Shown: positions 37,536-45,870, numbered from the stretch's first letter. The stretch: DNA of 64,000 nt from Paracoccus tegillarcae (GCF_002847305.1 NZ_CP025408.1:1038001-1102000), one strand, 5' to 3'. Notes: generated from the letters alone by a model not told the origin. Numbers and translations are program-made.

Positions 37536-37877
37536 CCTTACCAACCTGTTTGTGGCCCTGAGGTCACAGCAAAGCAGGTTCCTGCGGTCAGGCAGACAAT
37601 GCGCTTGCCTGGCAACCGGCTTGCCCTCACGTTTATGTCAGTTTCCACTGGCCTGATTCCAAGGAGGGCGATGATGTATAAATTCCGAACAGTATTCGCC
37701 GCCTGCAAAGGCAATGTGTGGAAGCCTGCCGATTGGCTATCGCGCTGCTGATCGGCCCTCCGGCCACCTCCACAACATCATCCGGGTTCTGACGCAGCTT
37801 TAGTCGGCTGTGCATGTCCCTGTTTCCATAATTCATTCGACATAGCCCGCGTTCATGCGGGTCCTCAGGTGACGAAA
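37536..37877 (+). other. Gap after accA with inverted repeats and a candidate small gene
   Basis: No gene over 30 residues is supported in these 342 bases. After accA an imperfect inverted repeat, AACCTG (37541 region) with CAGGTT, and CAGGCA with TGCCTG follow, with no T-run. A 25-codon open frame with a strong ribosome binding site lies at 37674 (see entry). A 67-codon frame on the minus strand at 37633-37836 has no supporting signal. Confidence 0.5.
37674..37751 (+). CDS. Candidate 25-residue small protein
   Basis: AGGAGGG (37662-37668) lies five bases before the second of two tandem ATG codons. The frame runs 25 codons, MYKFRTVFAACKGN..., with two cysteines and two tryptophans, ending at TGA 37749. 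The binding site is among the best in the window. I know of no family match. It may be a small membrane-active or regulatory peptide, a leader peptide, or chance. Confidence 0.4.
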   Translation: MYKFRTVFAACKGNVWKPADWLSRC

Positions 37878-38120
37878 ATGATTGCCAGACTTCCCTTGCG
37901 GGGCAGTACGCCCCACCTGACGCTGCAACAACTGATCGACCGGCATGGTACGCGGGTCGTTGTCATCGCGCTGATCGGGACGATGATCCGAGGCGCGCGC
38001 AAACCCAAGCGGCGCAGAAGAAATGCTGCGGCGGAACGCCTCAGTCCACATTTGCGGCGCGATATCGGCCTGCCGCCTTATCGCGACGACAGCCCCCGCC
38101 ATTGGGATATCCGGCTTTAG
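37878..38120 (+). CDS. Small DUF1127-like protein
   Basis: An 80-residue basic protein. The end RLSPHLRRDIGLPPYRDD resembles the C-terminal motif (L..DIGL) of small DUF1127 proteins of alphaproteobacteria, which act in RNA maturation and carbon or phosphate metabolism. A hydrophobic stretch (TRVVVIALIGTMIRG) precedes an Arg-rich segment. ATG 37878 has AGGTGA five bases upstream; GTG at 37869 is less likely. It lies 341 bases after accA and stands alone. Confidence 0.65.
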   Translation: MIARLPLRGSTPHLTLQQLIDRHGTRVVVIALIGTMIRGARKPKRRRRNAAAERLSPHLRRDIGLPPYRDDSPRHWDIRL

Positions 38121-38305
38121 GGCCGGGTATTCTACGGCTGGCAGGTTGGCAGGGCGGCCTCAGCCGGCCTTGGTTCGCCGCAATATTTGTACAGTAAAGA
38201 CCCTCGGAAATTGCCCGTGCGCGCATAAAGCACACAGATTTTTATCTATCCAGATCATTGCACTGGACTGTTCCTCCCTGAACTCCAGGCAGCACATCTT
38301 GACGG

Positions 38306-38336
38306 GGGTGTGCACGAAACACCCTGAAACGTGCAC
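38306..38336. repeat. Competing inverted repeats downstream of tRNA-Arg
   Basis: GTGCACG (38310-38316) pairs perfectly with CGTGCAC (38330-38336), while GGGTGT (38306-38311) pairs with ACACCC (38319-38324). The two stems exclude each other. They lie about 30 bases beyond the tRNA-Arg 3' end. No T-run adjoins either. Confidence 0.4.
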
Positions 38337-38366
38337 TCCTGGACCTGACTGGTATCAAGAAAATGG

Positions 38367-38443
38367 TGGCGACCCCGGCAGGATTCGAACCTGCAACCTG
38401 CCCCTTAGGAGGGGGCTGCTCTATCCAGTTGAGCCACGGGGCC
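38367..38443 (-). tRNA. tRNA-Arg (anticodon CCT)
   Basis: The minus strand folds as a complete tRNA: acceptor GGCCCCG with CGGGGTC, D arm GCTC, anticodon stem-loop with CTCCTAA giving anticodon CCT, T arm GCAGGTTCGAATCCTGC, discriminator G and an encoded CCA. CCT reads AGG, a rare arginine codon in such GC-rich genomes. No integrase or duplicated 3' end lies nearby, so no island is inserted here in this window. Confidence 0.95.
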
Positions 38444-38476
38444 ACGTCATGCCTTTTGCAGCCATCGCGGCGCATT

Positions 38477-38488
38477 GGCAAGCTTGCC
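38477..38488. promoter_or_regulatory. 12-bp palindrome before the LacI-type gene
   Basis: GGCAAGCTTGCC is a perfect palindrome 54 bases before the LacI-family start codon and 34 bases upstream of the tRNA-Arg 5' end. LacI-type regulators bind short palindromes close to their own genes. A second partial site, GCGCTAACA, resembles half of a typical LacI operator at 38503-38511. Function unproven. Confidence 0.35.
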
Positions 38489-38541
38489 GGATCGCAGGTC
38501 ATGCGCTAACAATCAATGCGACGTTTCTTGACCGGATCGAC

Positions 38542-39564
38542 ATGACACCGAAAAAACCGCACCGGCCCCTTACGCTTCGGGACGTCTCCGAAGCGTCCGG
38601 CGTCAGTGAAATGACCGTTAGTCGTGTGCTGCGCAATCGCGGTGATGTTTCTGCTGCGACCCGTGAAAAGGTGCTGACGGCCGCCAAGACGCTTGGCTAT
38701 GTGCCAAACAAGATCGCAGGTGGGCTGGCAAGCCAGCGGGTCAATCTGGTCGCGGTCGTCATTCCATCGCTGTCGAACCTGGTCTTTCCCGATGTCTTGG
38801 GTGGCATTTCGGCCGAGTTGGACGATACAGGCCTGCAGCCCGTGATCGGGGTCAGCAACTACTCGCCCGCGCGCGAAGAGATGGTGTTGTATGACATGCT
38901 GTCCTGGCGGCCCTCGGGGGTGATCCTCGCAGGGCTCGAGCACAGCAAGGCCGCGATCGCGATGCTGACGAATTCCGGGATCCCCATCGTCGAGATCATG
39001 GATGTCGATGGCACTGGCATCGACACGCTGGTGGGGATCTCGCACCACCGCGCGGGCCGTGAAATGGCTGATCGCATACTGGCAGCAGATTATCGCCGGA
39101 TCGGTTTCGTCGGCACTCACATGCCCGAGGATCACCGTGCGCGAAAACGGCTGATAGGCTTTGAAGAAGGCTTGGCCGAAAAAGGCGTCCAACTGGAAGC
39201 CCGAGAATATTATCAGGGCGGCTCGTCCCTGCTGAAGGGACGCGAACTGACGCAGCGCATTCTTGCCCGCGCCCCTGATCTGGATTTTATCTATTTTTCC
39301 AATGACATGATCGGTGCGGGCGGTTTGTTGCATTGCCTGGATGAGGGCTATGACATTCCAAACAAGGTCGGGCTGGCCGGCTTTAACGGCGTCGATCTGC
39401 TGGATGGGTTGCCGGTGCGACTGACGACGACCGACGCCCGCCGCCATGACATCGGACGCCGCGCGGCGCGGCTCATCGCGGGCAAGGATCCCGCCCCCGC
39501 AGACCGCACGATCGCGCTGACGCCAACCTTTCTGGCCGGCGACACGATCCGCACACCGCGCTAG
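38542..39564 (+). CDS. LacI-family transcriptional regulator (GntR-like branch)
   Basis: The 340-residue protein has a LacI helix-turn-helix TLRDVSEASGVSEMTVSRVL at residues about 8-27, hinge helix LASQRVNL, and a periplasmic-binding-protein-type effector domain with IPSLSNLVFPDV and ADYRRIGFVGTHMPE. Sequence agrees best with the gluconate/sugar-acid branch. Target genes are not adjacent: a S49 peptidase follows. I chose ATG 38542; the frame stays open far upstream but lacks similarity there. Confidence 0.9.
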   Translation: MTPKKPHRPLTLRDVSEASGVSEMTVSRVLRNRGDVSAATREKVLTAAKTLGYVPNKIAGGLASQRVNLVAVVIPSLSNLVFPDVLGGISAELDDTGLQPVIGVSNYSPAREEMVLYDMLSWRPSGVILAGLEHSKAAIAMLTNSGIPIVEIMDVDGTGIDTLVGISHHRAGREMADRILAADYRRIGFVGTHMPEDHRARKRLIGFEEGLAEKGVQLEAREYYQGGSSLLKGRELTQRILARAPDLDFIYFSNDMIGAGGLLHCLDEGYDIPNKVGLAGFNGVDLLDGLPVRLTTTDARRHDIGRRAARLIAGKDPAPADRTIALTPTFLAGDTIRTPR

Positions 39565-39612
39565 CACGCCAGCCCGCTTGCCCGCGGCGCGCATGCCGCG
39601 TATCTGTTGCCT

Positions 39613-40413
39613 ATGAAATTGCCGTTCATCAATCGCAAGCCAACCGTGGCTGTCATCCGCCTGCAAGGCCTGATCGGCACAGCCGCCCGGCCCGGCGCCG
39701 CGGCCCTGTCTGATGCTGGTTTGCAGCCGCTGCTGGAACGCGCCTTCACCCGCAAGAAACCGGTGGCACTGGCGCTGGCCGTCAACTCGCCCGGCGGCTC
39801 ACCCGTGCAATCCTCGCTGATCGGGGCGCGCATCCGGCGGCTGTCGGAAAAGCATGATGTGCCGGTTCATGCCTTCGTCGAAGATGTGGCGGCTTCGGGC
39901 GGCTACTGGCTGGCCTGTGCGGCAGACCGGATCTGGGCTGATGAAAGTTCAATCCTGGGTTCGATCGGTGTGATCTCGGCCGGGTTCGGCTTTACCGAAC
40001 TGATAGAACGGTGGGGGATCGAGCGACGTGTTCACACCTCTGGCCGGTCAAAATCACAGCTTGATCCCTTCCGGCCCGAGAAACCCGAAGATGTCGAGCG
40101 GCTGGACGCAATCCTGAACACCATACACGACTCGTTTCGCGATCATGTCCGCGCCCGGCGCGGTGACAAGCTGGCCGATGCCGAGGATCTGTTCACCGGC
40201 GCGTTCTGGACCGGACGCCGCGCAATCGAACTGGGGCTGGCGGATGGGATTGGCCATCTGGAGCCGACCATGCGTGACCTCTTTGGCGACGTTCGCTTTG
40301 AACGCTATGGCATCCGCCAGCCGTGGTTTCGTCGCCTTGGCCTGTCGGGCGAGGCGCTGCTGGGGGCTGCCGATGAACGGGCCGCCTTTGCACGTTTTGG
40401 GGTTGGACGCTGA
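39613..40413 (+). CDS. S49-family (SppA/SohB-like) serine peptidase
   Basis: A 266-residue S49 peptidase. The nucleophile serine is in DVAASGGYWLACAAD and the general-base lysine in HTSGRSKSQLDPF, the normal Ser-Lys dyad, with substrate-groove sequence NSPGGSPVQSS before them. There is no signal peptide or membrane anchor, unlike classic SppA. It may degrade cut signal peptides or membrane-protein fragments. It ends in a TGATG overlap with a 38-residue membrane peptide gene. Confidence 0.88.
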   Translation: MKLPFINRKPTVAVIRLQGLIGTAARPGAAALSDAGLQPLLERAFTRKKPVALALAVNSPGGSPVQSSLIGARIRRLSEKHDVPVHAFVEDVAASGGYWLACAADRIWADESSILGSIGVISAGFGFTELIERWGIERRVHTSGRSKSQLDPFRPEKPEDVERLDAILNTIHDSFRDHVRARRGDKLADAEDLFTGAFWTGRRAIELGLADGIGHLEPTMRDLFGDVRFERYGIRQPWFRRLGLSGEALLGAADERAAFARFGVGR

Positions 40414-40529
40414 TGCTTAAGATCGTGCTGACATTTTTGCTTGTGATGGTCGTGCTGGCGTTTATCGCCGGGCCGGGCTTTCGCAGTTTTCTGTTCAAAC
40501 TGCTGGGGATATCGCGCCGTGATCGTTGA
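40413..40529 (+). CDS. 38-residue single-pass membrane peptide
   Basis: ATG 40413 overlaps the stop of the S49 gene (TGATG) and the frame ends at TGA 40527. The 38-residue product begins MLKIVLTFLLVMVVLAFIAG, a clear membrane helix, and ends in a basic tail FKLLGISRRDR. The next gene starts (GTG 40519) inside its end. Three genes thus chain by overlaps, which favours real translation. I do not recognise a family; a small partner of the protease or the exchanger is possible. Confidence 0.6.
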   Translation: MLKIVLTFLLVMVVLAFIAGPGFRSFLFKLLGISRRDR

Positions 40530-41448
40530 TGTGCTTCTTATTATTGCCGGGCTCGGCTTGCTGGTTGTGGGCGGCGACAATCTGGTCAAGGGCGCCGTAA
40601 ACCTGTCGCTGAGCCTCGGCATCACGCCGACGGTGGTCGGGTTGACCGTCGTTGCCTTTGGCACCTCGGCGCCCGAATTGCTGGTCTCGGTTTCGGCCGC
40701 GTTGAAGGGCTCGACCGATATCGCGATGGGCAATGTTGTCGGCTCGAACATCGCGAATGTCCTGATCATTCTGGGCGTCTGCGCGGCGCTGACCGGCATA
40801 CCGACCAAGGGGCTGGAACTGCGCGAAAGCTGGTTCATGATGATGGGCGCATCGCTTCTGCTGGTGGTGCTGGCGCTTTTGGGGCCAATCGGTCGCGGTG
40901 ATGGCATGTTGCTGCTGTTGGTTCTGGGTCTGATCATCTGGCGTCAGCTATCGACGGCCAAATCGTCCTCGCCCGATGAACTGGAGGGCGCCGATACCTC
41001 TGCGACGGCCGGCAAGATTGCTTTGTGGCTGGGCATCGGCATGGTTGCGCTGCCGCTTGGGGCGCAATTGCTGGTGTCGGGTGCGACCGATATTGCGCGG
41101 GCCTTTGGCATCAGCGAAGTGGTGATCGGCCTGACCCTTGTCGCCATTGGCACGTCCCTGCCGGAATTGGCCGCCTCGATCGCCTCGGCGCGCGCAGGGC
41201 GGGCAGACATGGCGCTTGGCAACGTGGTCGGGTCGAACCTGTTCAACATCCTGTCGATTCTGGGCATCACGGCCCTGATCAAGCCCCTGCCGGTCCCGGC
41301 CTCGCTCCTGCAGCTGGACATCTGGGTCATGCTGGCCAGTTCGGCCCTGCTATATCCGTTCCTCTTCAGGGGCATCCCCATGGGCAAACGTGTAGGCCTG
41401 GCATTGCTGGCCTTTTACGTCGCCTATGTGTTGTTCATCCTGCTATGA
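40519..41448 (+). CDS. Calcium/sodium exchanger (CaCA family, YrbG-like)
   Basis: A 309-residue protein with ten predicted membrane segments and the two inverted alpha-repeats that mark the family: GTSAPELLVSVSAAL and GTSLPELAASIASA, each with the conserved proline-glutamate that binds cation. The central acidic loop (SSPDELEGAD) is short. It starts at GTG 40519, since the frame has no ATG before the first helix. The stop overlaps the SDR start by 4 bases. Confidence 0.9.
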   Translation: MIVDVLLIIAGLGLLVVGGDNLVKGAVNLSLSLGITPTVVGLTVVAFGTSAPELLVSVSAALKGSTDIAMGNVVGSNIANVLIILGVCAALTGIPTKGLELRESWFMMMGASLLLVVLALLGPIGRGDGMLLLLVLGLIIWRQLSTAKSSSPDELEGADTSATAGKIALWLGIGMVALPLGAQLLVSGATDIARAFGISEVVIGLTLVAIGTSLPELAASIASARAGRADMALGNVVGSNLFNILSILGITALIKPLPVPASLLQLDIWVMLASSALLYPFLFRGIPMGKRVGLALLAFYVAYVLFILL

Positions 41449-42218
41449 CCACGGCGTTGGTCACCGGCTCTGCCCGCAGACTTGGCCGCGCCATGGCGCT
41501 GTATCTGGCGGGACGCGGCCATGACGTTGCGATCCATTACGACCGCTCTGCCAAAGAGGCCGAGGCGACCGCGGCCGAGGCCCGCGACATGGGCGTCCGC
41601 GCACAGGCCTTTCAGGCCGACCTGCTGGATGACGATGCGACGCAGGCGCTGATCCCCGGTGTGACAGCGGCGCTTGGCCCGCTGTCGGTGCTGGTCAACA
41701 ACGCCTCGATTTTTGAATACGACACCCTGTCCAGCGCAACACGCGACGGTTGGGAACGGCACATGGGCTCTAACCTGCGCGCGCCGTTTCAGTTGACGCA
41801 GGCCTTCGCCGCACAGATCGGCCCAGTTGAGCGCCAGGACGGCGAGCCGCTCGCGTCGGGGCTGGTCGTCAACATGGTCGACCAGCGGGTGCTGAAACCG
41901 ACCCCGGAATTCATGACCTATTCGCTGGCCAAGGCCGGGCTTTGGGCACTGACGCGCACGGCGGCACAGGCGCTGGCCCCGGTCATTCGCGTCAATGCCA
42001 TCGGTCCGGGCCCGACCATGCGCGGGGCGCGCCAGACGCAGGATCACTTTGCCCGCCAGCGTGCGGCCACGATCCTTGAACGCGGCGCGGACGGCGATGA
42101 TGTCACTGCCGCGCTAGGCTATCTGCTGGATGCAAAAGCGGTGACGGGTCAGCTGATCTGCGTCGATGGTGGACAGCATCTGGGCTGGAAAACACCTGAC
42201 ATACTAGGCATCGAGTAG
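41445..42218 (+). CDS. Short-chain dehydrogenase/reductase, FolM-like
   Basis: A 257-residue SDR. It has the TGSARRLGRAMA nucleotide loop, NNAS core, and the catalytic Tyr and Lys in YSLAK within PTPEFMTYSLAKAGLW. The arginine in TGxxRRLG and general form resemble dihydromonapterin or pteridine reductases (FolM, PTR1), which reduce pterins with NADPH. That assignment is probable rather than certain. It overlaps the exchanger gene by 4 bases. Confidence 0.78.
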   Translation: MTTALVTGSARRLGRAMALYLAGRGHDVAIHYDRSAKEAEATAAEARDMGVRAQAFQADLLDDDATQALIPGVTAALGPLSVLVNNASIFEYDTLSSATRDGWERHMGSNLRAPFQLTQAFAAQIGPVERQDGEPLASGLVVNMVDQRVLKPTPEFMTYSLAKAGLWALTRTAAQALAPVIRVNAIGPGPTMRGARQTQDHFARQRAATILERGADGDDVTAALGYLLDAKAVTGQLICVDGGQHLGWKTPDILGIE

Positions 42219-42353
42219 GCTGACAGCGCAGGAAACCCGCCCAAGTTGTCCACTCCGCGCGAAACGGTCACAGAAGCGTCACGATTCTTTGAGAAATTTC
42301 AGCCCCTTGCCTCGATCACATGAAATATCATTGAAAATCAATGCGCTAATAGT

Positions 42354-42372
42354 TTGCCTAAAATATAGGCAA
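42354..42372. repeat. Perfect 7-bp inverted repeat TTGCCTA/TAGGCAA
   Basis: Arms TTGCCTA (42354-42360) and TAGGCAA (42366-42372) flank AAATA. The centre is AT-rich, as in dimer operators. It lies 147 bases before uvrC and could bind a regulator of uvrC or of the SDR operon terminus; no known binding motif is matched. Confidence 0.45.
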
Positions 42373-42432
42373 GTCCACTGCCTGCCCATGAACGTTGGCG
42401 ATTTTCATGCTGCCCAGCTTTTGCCCACATAC

Positions 42433-42441
42433 TTATCCACA
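42433..42441 (+). promoter_or_regulatory. Consensus DnaA box
   Basis: TTATCCACA matches the DnaA 9-mer exactly. Only one perfect box is present, with a weak TTGTCCACT at about 42244. A replication origin needs several, so this is more likely a promoter-proximal regulatory box. Confidence 0.5.
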
Positions 42442-42518
42442 GAAACCGTGGACATCTTTACCCTTGTACCCACCGTCCGAAACTTGCAGCGAGGACCAAG
42501 AATCACCTTCTTGATGTC

Positions 42519-44372
42519 ATGACCGACAAACCAGCCAAAACCGGCCACGCCGTTATCCAAGACTATCTGCGCAACCTGGAATCCAGCCCGGGCGTTTATC
42601 GCATGCTCGATGCCCAGGGCGCCGTTTTGTACGTCGGCAAGGCGCGCGATCTGAAGGCGCGGGTGTCGAACTATGCGCGCCCTTCGGGACATTCGGGGCG
42701 CATCACGCGGATGATCCGCGAAACCCATTCCATGATGTTCCTGACCACGCGCACCGAGACCGAGGCGCTGCTACTGGAACAGAACCTGATCAAGCAGTTG
42801 AAGCCGCGCTATAACGTGCTGCTGCGCGACGACAAAAGCTTTCCCAATATCCTTGTGGCCAAATCGCACGCCTTTCCGCAGATCAAGAAACATCGCGGGG
42901 CGAAGTCGGAAAAGGGCGACTATTACGGCCCCTTCGCCAGTGCCGGCGCGGTAAATCGCACGCTGAACCAATTGCAGCGTGTGTTTCTGCTGCGGAACTG
43001 TTCAGACAGCACCTTTGAAAGCCGCACCCGCCCCTGCCTGCTGTTCCAGATCAAACGGTGCAGCGCGCCCTGTGTGGGCCGGATCAGCGAACAGGATTAT
43101 GCCGGGCTGGTCGGCGATGCCGAGCGATTCCTGCAAGGCAAGACGACCACCATTCAGGCGAATCTGGGTCAGGAAATGGCCGCCGCCGCCGAGGCGATGG
43201 AATATGAACGCGCCGCCGCCCTGCGCGACCGGATCAAGGCACTGACGGCGGTCCAGTCGGTGCAGGCCATCAACCCCAAGGGCGTGGCCGAGGCCGATAT
43301 TGTCGCCCTGCATATGGAAAGCGGTCAGGCCTGCGTTCAGGTATTCTTCATCCGTGGCAATCAAAGCTGGGGCAATCGGGACTTTTACCCTCGGCTCGGC
43401 GGTGCGGAATCGCCCGATGAGGTGATGCAGGCCTTTCTGCTGCAATTCTACGACGGCAAACCGCCGCCCCGGCTGATCCTGCTCTCGCATGGCCCGGAAG
43501 ATCCCGAACTGACCGCCGAGGTGATGTCGGAACGCGCCGGGCGAAAGGTCGAGCTATCGGTCCCCCAACGCGGCGAAAAGCTGGATCTGGTCGCCAACGC
43601 CCTGCGCAATGCCCGTGAATCGCTGGCGCGGCGCATGTCGGAAAGCGCCGCTCAGGCGCGGTTGCTGGAAGGTCTGGCCGATGCCTTTGAATTGCCCGCC
43701 CCGCCGCGACGGGTCGAGGTCTATGACAACAGCCACATTCAGGGTGCCGCCGCTGTCGGTGGCATGATCGTTGCCGGGCCCGAAGGTTTCATCAAAAGCC
43801 AGTATCGCAAGTTCAACATCAAGGGGACCGAAATCACGCCCGGCGATGATTTCGGGATGATGAAAGAGGTGCTGACCCGCCGCTTTCAACGCCTGCTGAA
43901 AGAGGATCCCGATCGCCAGACCGAGGCCTGGCCCGACCTGCTGCTGATCGACGGCGGTGCGGGGCAGGTCAGCGTCGTGCACGGGATCATGGCCGATCTT
44001 GGGGTCGAGGATATTCCGGTCATCGGGGTCGCCAAAGGCGTTGATCGCGACCATGGCAAGGAAGAATTCCACCGCCCCGGCGCGCGTCCCATGGCGCTGC
44101 GGATGAACGATCCGGTGCTGTATTTTATCCAACGCCTGCGCGACGAGGCGCACCGTTGGGCCATCGGCACGCACCGCGCACGGCGCACGAAACAGGCGTT
44201 GGCCAATCCACTGGACGAAGTATCGGGCGTGGGCGCATCCCGCAAACGCGCCCTGCTGGCGCATTTCGGCAGCGCCAAAGCGGTTTCCCGCGCCGGTATC
44301 GCCGATCTGCAAGCGGTCGATGGAATCAGCGAGACACTGGCACAAACCATCTATGACCACTTCCACGGCTAG
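42519..44372 (+). CDS. uvrC: Excinuclease ABC subunit C
   Basis: The 617-residue protein has a GIY-YIG N-terminal nuclease ([20 protein letters not shown]), a UVR domain [18 protein letters not shown] for UvrB contact, the UvrC homology nuclease [16 protein letters not shown] and a C-terminal helix-hairpin-helix. It makes both cuts in nucleotide excision repair. ATG 42519 lacks a good Shine-Dalgarno. Length is normal. It lies downstream of a 300-base gap with a DnaA box. Confidence 0.97.
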   Translation: MTDKPAKTGHAVIQDYLRNLESSPGVYRMLDAQGAVLYVGKARDLKARVSNYARPSGHSGRITRMIRETHSMMFLTTRTETEALLLEQNLIKQLKPRYNVLLRDDKSFPNILVAKSHAFPQIKKHRGAKSEKGDYYGPFASAGAVNRTLNQLQRVFLLRNCSDSTFESRTRPCLLFQIKRCSAPCVGRISEQDYAGLVGDAERFLQGKTTTIQANLGQEMAAAAEAMEYERAAALRDRIKALTAVQSVQAINPKGVAEADIVALHMESGQACVQVFFIRGNQSWGNRDFYPRLGGAESPDEVMQAFLLQFYDGKPPPRLILLSHGPEDPELTAEVMSERAGRKVELSVPQRGEKLDLVANALRNARESLARRMSESAAQARLLEGLADAFELPAPPRRVEVYDNSHIQGAAAVGGMIVAGPEGFIKSQYRKFNIKGTEITPGDDFGMMKEVLTRRFQRLLKEDPDRQTEAWPDLLLIDGGAGQVSVVHGIMADLGVEDIPVIGVAKGVDRDHGKEEFHRPGARPMALRMNDPVLYFIQRLRDEAHRWAIGTHRARRTKQALANPLDEVSGVGASRKRALLAHFGSAKAVSRAGIADLQAVDGISETLAQTIYDHFHG

Positions 44373-44509
44373 CGCGACACTGGGTAATTTCGTGGCTTTT
44401 GAACGGAATGCCGCTGATTGACAGACTCGGTAAAACCCTACCTGCCAAGACCCGCCCTAACACGCTATGATTGCGTTGCTGCCCATTTGATTCACCCAAA
44501 GGAAGCGAT

Positions 44510-44893
44510 ATGCCTCTTTACCCGATTTCCGGTCGCGCAGGCGGCACGGTACGTCTTTTGGCCCCCGCTCAGTCAGAGCGGGGCAGCGCATGGCCGGGTT
44601 ACGACGATGATGTGACCAGCCTTGATGCAACGATCACCGACCTGGGGCTCTCTAGTAGCCATCCTTCCCTGCAGGTCCGCGCCCGCGACGGTATGAACTG
44701 GACCGTCGAATTGGGCGACAGAAACCAGACCCAACGCGCCGGACTGAATGACAAGGTCGTCGCGCCGGGCGATCAGATCCAGATTCAGGGGCAACGCGCC
44801 TCTGGCTTTGGCGACCGGCGCATCAGGGCCTCGCGGCTGACGGTGGCCGGACGTCCCTTCGACATGTGCCCCGAACGCTGCGTCGAGGCCTGA
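44510..44893 (+). CDS. DUF6152-like OB-fold protein
   Basis: A 127-residue protein. The core LDATITDLGLSSSHPSLQV, then WTVELGDRNQTQRAGLNDK and ASRLTVAGRPFDMCPERC, follows the DUF6152 pattern, a small beta-barrel family of alphaproteobacteria, often exported and beside copper or cell-envelope genes. Here the N-terminus (MPLYPISGRAGGTVRLLAP) is not a convincing signal peptide. The frame -1 contains QSGAAHG, typical of the end of such a signal peptide, so a frameshift or a different start is possible. ATG 44510 has AAGGAAG upstream. Confidence 0.6.
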   Translation: MPLYPISGRAGGTVRLLAPAQSERGSAWPGYDDDVTSLDATITDLGLSSSHPSLQVRARDGMNWTVELGDRNQTQRAGLNDKVVAPGDQIQIQGQRASGFGDRRIRASRLTVAGRPFDMCPERCVEA

Positions 44894-44901
44894 CGAGGTG
44901 C

Positions 44902-44923
44902 CGGGCCGGCTCTGATCGGCCCG
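44902..44923 (+). terminator. Terminator-like hairpin after the DUF6152-like gene
   Basis: CGGGCCG (44902-44908) pairs with CGGCCCG (44917-44923) around an 8-base loop, nine bases after the DUF6152-like stop. There is no T-run. It may end transcription with Rho or stabilise the transcript. Confidence 0.4.
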
Positions 44924-44996
44924 ACACAAGCTGCTGTGACAACGCGGCCTCTCAACACCCCTTCCAAACTGCCCCCTCAGCGATTAGCTTGCGCGC

Positions 44997-45629
44997 ATGC
45001 GCTGGACCTTGCCCAATATCCTGACGATCCTCAGGCTTTTCGCCGCCCCTGGGGTGCCGTTGATGTTTCTGTACTTTCATCGGCCCTGGGCGGATCTGGC
45101 GGCTTTGGTCCTGTTTCTGGTTGCGGCCATCACCGACTGGTTCGACGGATATCTGGCGCGGGCATGGGGACAGGAAAGCCGCTTCGGCGCCGCCATGGAC
45201 CCGATTGCCGACAAGGCCATGGTGGTGATCGCCATCGTGGTCATCACCGGCTATTCGGGAATGAACCCCTGGCTGATCCTGCCAGCGACCATCATCCTGT
45301 TCCGAGAGGTCTTTGTCTCGGGACTGCGCGAATTCCTGGGCCCGAATGCAAAGTTGCTCAAGGTCACGCAGATGGCCAAGTGGAAGACCACCTTCCAGAT
45401 GGTCGCAATCGCGGTTCTGTTTCTGGGCACCGGCCTGGCCTATGTCGAACATGGCCGCCCGCCCCTGCTGGGCGAGGCTCGGCTGCCCTTTTTCGCCAGT
45501 TGGGCGGATCTGGCCACCTGGCTTGGGCTGCTGCTGATCTGGGTCGCGGCGCTGCTGACGGCCTGGACAGGCTGGGATTACTTCGCCAAGGCGCGCCCCT
45601 ATCTCAAGGACCCCGGCCATGACGATTGA
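44997..45629 (+). CDS. pgsA: CDP-diacylglycerol-glycerol-3-phosphate 3-phosphatidyltransferase
   Basis: A 210-residue membrane enzyme with the CDP-alcohol phosphotransferase motif: DGYLARAWGQESRFGAAMD then PIADK, where the aspartates bind metal. It makes phosphatidylglycerophosphate, the first step to phosphatidylglycerol and cardiolipin; cls is 10 kb away. Several membrane helices are seen. Its end overlaps moaD by 11 bases, so the three genes pgsA-moaD-moaE probably share one transcript. Confidence 0.95.
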   Translation: MRWTLPNILTILRLFAAPGVPLMFLYFHRPWADLAALVLFLVAAITDWFDGYLARAWGQESRFGAAMDPIADKAMVVIAIVVITGYSGMNPWLILPATIILFREVFVSGLREFLGPNAKLLKVTQMAKWKTTFQMVAIAVLFLGTGLAYVEHGRPPLLGEARLPFFASWADLATWLGLLLIWVAALLTAWTGWDYFAKARPYLKDPGHDD

Positions 45630-45870
45630 GGTCCTGTATTTCGCCTGGCTGCGCGAACGTATCGGCCAGCCACGTGAACAGATAGAGACCAGCGCCGCGA
45701 CGGTGCGCGAACTGGTCACGGAACTGGCCGCCCGCGACGAATGGCACGCAGCCGCCTTCGCGGACATGGCCGCCGTGCGATGCGCGCTGGATCAGCAACT
45801 GGTCGATCTGGACAGCCCCCTTGGCAACGCGCGCGAGGTTGCGTTCTTCCCGCCCATGACCGGCGGCTGA
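45619..45870 (+). CDS. moaD: Molybdopterin synthase small subunit
   Basis: An 83-residue ubiquitin-like protein ending FFPPMTGG. The double glycine is thiocarboxylated and donates sulfur to precursor Z for molybdopterin. The family start IEVLYFAWLRERIG is present. It begins inside the end of pgsA and is followed four bases later by moaE. Confidence 0.94.
   Translation: MTIEVLYFAWLRERIGQPREQIETSAATVRELVTELAARDEWHAAAFADMAAVRCALDQQLVDLDSPLGNAREVAFFPPMTGG

Larger units (their letters stand above)
42219..42518 (+). other. AT-richer gap before uvrC
   Basis: These 300 bases contain no gene. A perfect inverted repeat TTGCCTA-AAATA-TAGGCAA spans 42354-42372, and a consensus DnaA box, TTATCCACA, lies at 42433-42441. 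No SOS box (GTTC-N7-GTTC) is seen. The rest is AT-richer than the neighbouring genes and probably holds the uvrC promoter. Confidence 0.55.

Noticed and set aside
37633..37836. 67-residue open frame on the minus strand after accA
   Set aside because: No ribosome binding site or family similarity and it overlaps the plus-strand small gene candidate.
38367..38443. Integration site for a genomic island at tRNA-Arg
   Set aside because: The tRNA is complete, with no integrase or duplicated 3' end nearby.
42219..42518. Chromosomal replication origin before uvrC
   Set aside because: Only one perfect DnaA box and one weak box; no cluster and no typical origin genes.
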